Part shown: in pieces, positions 35,645-38,316 of the stretch
How positions within the stretch are numbered: the first letter of the stretch is position 1
Layout of the letters: each line of letters begins with the position of its first letter
Assembly: GCA_003162875.1 (NCBI GenBank)
Contig: PLUT01000120.1
Coordinates: 3,201 to 41,516 of the forward strand
Length of the DNA stretch: 38,316 bases
Origin: Granulicella sp.
Lineage (GTDB): Bacteria > Acidobacteriota > Terriglobia > Terriglobales > Acidobacteriaceae
Direction of reading: 5' to 3'
Made by a program: the position numbers and the translations under genes
The notes under the pieces: generated by a model
Database searches by the model: none
What the model was told of the DNA's origin: nothing
The model's input: the letters and a program-made list of their open reading frames with translations, nothing else

Positions 35645-38316
35645 ATGAAATGCTTACGTGATCTATGCGCCATGAGTCCGCTGGCGGCGATGCAAAGACT
35701 TTCGGCGGTATTGATTTTAGGTGCCTGTGCGGCCGCTACGGGACAGACGGTGTCCCTCAACGACTCCTCCATCGTGCATGCCAGGACCAATCGCATCGGC
35801 ATCAATATCGGGTCGGTCGACTACTGGGACAATGGCCAGATCCTCAAGAACCTGATCGGCTCCATCAACCCGGGATTCGAACCTCTGATCAACCAGCAGA
35901 TCTGGGTCTTGAATGCGGCTGGGAGCACGACGACTTTCACAGTGCCCGATACCTGGGATGGAGTTCCACCCAACTACTGGGCGGGCGGCACCTTCACGGT
36001 GGTCTCGACCCAGTCGGGCGGAGCCGAGCTTGGGTGCACAGGAACGATTGCGTCGAATACAGGCCCGAACTATCCGGTCTCGGGGGTGACGAACTGGGTA
36101 GCCCCTGCGGTGACGGTGTCTTCGCGTTGCTCGGCTGCGTTCAGCGTCGGAGACATAATTATTATGAGCAAGTCGACGTTCCCCACGCCTGAATCATGGT
36201 GGGAGAGCAGCACGGGTGGGTTCTGGGGCAGCGTCGGCGGCGGCGGCCAGTTGCTGTCGGACACCGCGGACCTGTGCGCGACGTGCGGCACGCAATCGCT
36301 GAATATGAACGCTGTGGTGAACGGATCGTACGCGGCCGCGACCTGGTACTTTGACACCTCCGCCAACGTCGACATGTTCGTGCAGATGAACGGGATGTAC
36401 CAGATCACCTTTTGGGCGAAGGCAGCTTCCGGTTCCCCGGCGCTGAACATCTCGGCGCAACGGTACTCCACCGGCGGATTCAACTGCGGCGCCTACACAC
36501 CGAGCCTGACATCCGCGTGGCAGCAGTACACGCTCACCTGCACGGCGTCGGAGTCGGCGGGCACCAGTCCAGGGACGGCCGTCGTTTCGTTCCGGACGAC
36601 GGGAGGGTCGGTCTATCTCGACAACGTGAGCTTTGCGAAGACTTCCTCCGCAATCAATAACCCAACCATACTGCGCGACGAGGTGGTCCAGACCCTGCAG
36701 AAGTTCTACGGGCCATCCGTCAACGGCACTCCGGGCATGTTCCGCTACTGGCTGAGCCAGAACGCGGAGACCCTGGCGAACTGGACCGAGCCGGACTTTG
36801 CGTACGCGCCAACCTCCGCAGGCCCGGGCTACTTTGAGGGCCCGAATGGAGCGGGCACGGTGAGGCTATCGCTGGAGGATTACCTGATCCTCTGCCAGTT
36901 CTTGAACGCCCAGCCATACCTCGAAGTTCCGGTGACGTTCTCCACGGCAGATGCGGCGAATCTGATTGAGTTTCTGGCGAGCCCGTCGAGCACGACCTAT
37001 GGCGCACGCCGCGCGGCACTCGGCCAGACCGCGTCGTGGACCAGCGTCTTCAGCACGATCCATCTCTCCTTCTGCAATGAGTGCTGGAACGGCTCCTCCT
37101 TTGTCGGTCAGTCTCTTCCCTACCGCAGCGGCACGCCCAACGCACCGAACACGAACAACCCGGAGTACTACTACGACTACAGCATGAGGGCGAAGCCGAT
37201 CTTCGCGGCAATGCGCGCGGACGGATACTATTCGCCGTCATCGTTTGATCTGGTGATGAATGCGCAGACCGCGGTCAACTACACCATGGACACGGCGATC
37301 CAGAGGGCGCAACCTGATTCCATCGAGATCGAGGGCTACTCCTACTCGAATGTGAACAGCTACAGCCCGGACTCCGCGCTGTGGGGCCCGGCAATGGTGG
37401 AGCCGTATGAACGCGTGGCCAATCCCAACGACGTCACGAACTACTACAACTCGGTGCACGACTATCAGTCGCAGAGCACGTGCGGGGCATCGGGGACTTC
37501 GGCCTGCAACGTGAACATCTACGAATGGGGCCAGAATACGCTGTCGGGCTCCATCGACCAGACGCACATGGACTATATCAATGCTGGCGCGGGTGAGGGC
37601 GTGGCGATGGCACTGCAGCCGCTGCTGAACCTGCAGTACTACGGCATCGCCAACCAGTCGCAGTTCGCGCTCACCGGCTACCAGAACGGCGCGTTGAATG
37701 GCCTCACCGCCAAGCTCTGGGGCGATGTGATCGATATGGGCGGCGCCACCAACAACGTGCGCCCGGCGTTTCTGGCGATGTCACTGGTGAACCAGTCCAT
37801 TATCGGCCCGATGTACTCCTGCCCGATTACCGGGAACGCGACCTATAACTTCGCGGGCAGTTCGAGCAACGGAAGCCCCACCGTGCCTGCGCTGAACAAC
37901 GTCCCCTACCTCTATGCCTTCTGCTTTGAGAATGGCGCTCAGCGCTCGGTGGTGCTCATCAACACCGATCTCTCAAATAGCCACACCGTCAGCTTTGCCG
38001 GGACCAATCTTCCCAGCGGCAGCGTGACCGAGCGAGAGTACGCGCCGAGCCAAGTGGACAACTTGAACGAAGCGCCCACCGGGGCTGCGACCAACATGAC
38101 TCCGGCGACCGTCGCTCTCTACACGTCAAGCCTCTCCAGCCCTTCTTCGCTCAGCCTGCCTCCTTATTCCGTGATTGCGCTGGATTTCACGGTCGCGTCC
38201 CTGGGGACGGTCGCGACTCCCACGTTCTCTGAGGGCGGCGGGACGTATACCGGCGTGCAGAGCGTGACGCTCTACGACACAACTCCGAACGCAACCATCT
38301 ACTACACGACGAACGG
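35645..38316 (+). CDS. Large secreted putative glycoside hydrolase, 3' truncated by window end; homologous to 18815..21253; ends in a chitobiase/beta-hexosaminidase C-terminal-like domain
   Basis: Manual translation from ATG 35645 (alternative in-frame ATG 35630), open to the window end, absent from the ORF track: MKCLRDLCAMSPLAAMQRLSAVLILGACAAATGQTVSLNDSSIVHARTNRIGINIGSVDYWDNGQILKNL...IHLSFCNECWNGSSF...VNIYEWGQNTLSG...LWGDVIDMGGATNNVRPAFLA...TPTFSEGGGTYTGVQSVTLYDTTPNATIYYTTN. Confidence 0.7.
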   Translation, partial: MKCLRDLCAMSPLAAMQRLSAVLILGACAAATGQTVSLNDSSIVHARTNRIGINIGSVDYWDNGQILKNLIGSINPGFEPLINQQIWVLNAAGSTTTFTVPDTWDGVPPNYWAGGTFTVVSTQSGGAELGCTGTIASNTGPNYPVSGVTNWVAPAVTVSSRCSAAFSVGDIIIMSKSTFPTPESWWESSTGGFWGSVGGGGQLLSDTADLCATCGTQSLNMNAVVNGSYAAATWYFDTSANVDMFVQMNGMYQITFWAKAASGSPALNISAQRYSTGGFNCGAYTPSLTSAWQQYTLTCTASESAGTSPGTAVVSFRTTGGSVYLDNVSFAKTSSAINNPTILRDEVVQTLQKFYGPSVNGTPGMFRYWLSQNAETLANWTEPDFAYAPTSAGPGYFEGPNGAGTVRLSLEDYLILCQFLNAQPYLEVPVTFSTADAANLIEFLASPSSTTYGARRAALGQTASWTSVFSTIHLSFCNECWNGSSFVGQSLPYRSGTPNAPNTNNPEYYYDYSMRAKPIFAAMRADGYYSPSSFDLVMNAQTAVNYTMDTAIQRAQPDSIEIEGYSYSNVNSYSPDSALWGPAMVEPYERVANPNDVTNYYNSVHDYQSQSTCGASGTSACNVNIYEWGQNTLSGSIDQTHMDYINAGAGEGVAMALQPLLNLQYYGIANQSQFALTGYQNGALNGLTAKLWGDVIDMGGATNNVRPAFLAMSLVNQSIIGPMYSCPITGNATYNFAGSSSNGSPTVPALNNVPYLYAFCFENGAQRSVVLINTDLSNSHTVSFAGTNLPSGSVTEREYAPSQVDNLNEAPTGAATNMTPATVALYTSSLSSPSSLSLPPYSVIALDFTVASLGTVATPTFSEGGGTYTGVQSVTLYDTTPNATIYYTTN

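Noticed and set aside
1-38316. CRISPR array, prophage or insertion sequence
   Set aside because: No regularly spaced direct repeats, Cas, integrase, transposase or phage structural proteins recognised in the supplied ORFs.

Overview
GC-rich bacterial chromosomal window; gene content and protein style suggest an Acidobacteriota-like genome (inference). The left part (about 1-12.3 kb) carries a GGDEF-domain gene cut by the window edge, a decayed sigma-54-type regulator, a TonB-dependent receptor, a PagL-like lipid A deacylase, a frameshifted TonB-like gene, tRNA-Leu(UAA), a lytic transglycosylase, an ECF sigma/anti-sigma pair and a GH39-like hydrolase. From about 12.3 kb to the right edge is a large exopolysaccharide (EPS/capsule) locus: several GT2/GT4 glycosyltransferases, a GT-C-like membrane protein, Wzy-like polymerase, Wzx-like flippase, Wzc/GumC-like copolymerase, Wza-like exporter, WecG/TagA/CpsF transferase, two hexapeptide acyltransferases and two homologous large secreted putative glycoside hydrolases (one runs off the right edge and is missing from the ORF track). 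Main points of interest: a WecG-type glycosyltransferase fused to a STAS-like domain; a copolymerase whose BY-kinase domain has lost its Walker A lysine; three putative GH-A hydrolases in or beside the EPS locus; a 0.8 kb divergent intergenic region with several symmetric elements including a perfect tandem 16-mer; and two genes with reading-frame lesions. I saw no CRISPR array, prophage or IS element. All family calls are from reading motifs by eye, with no database search.
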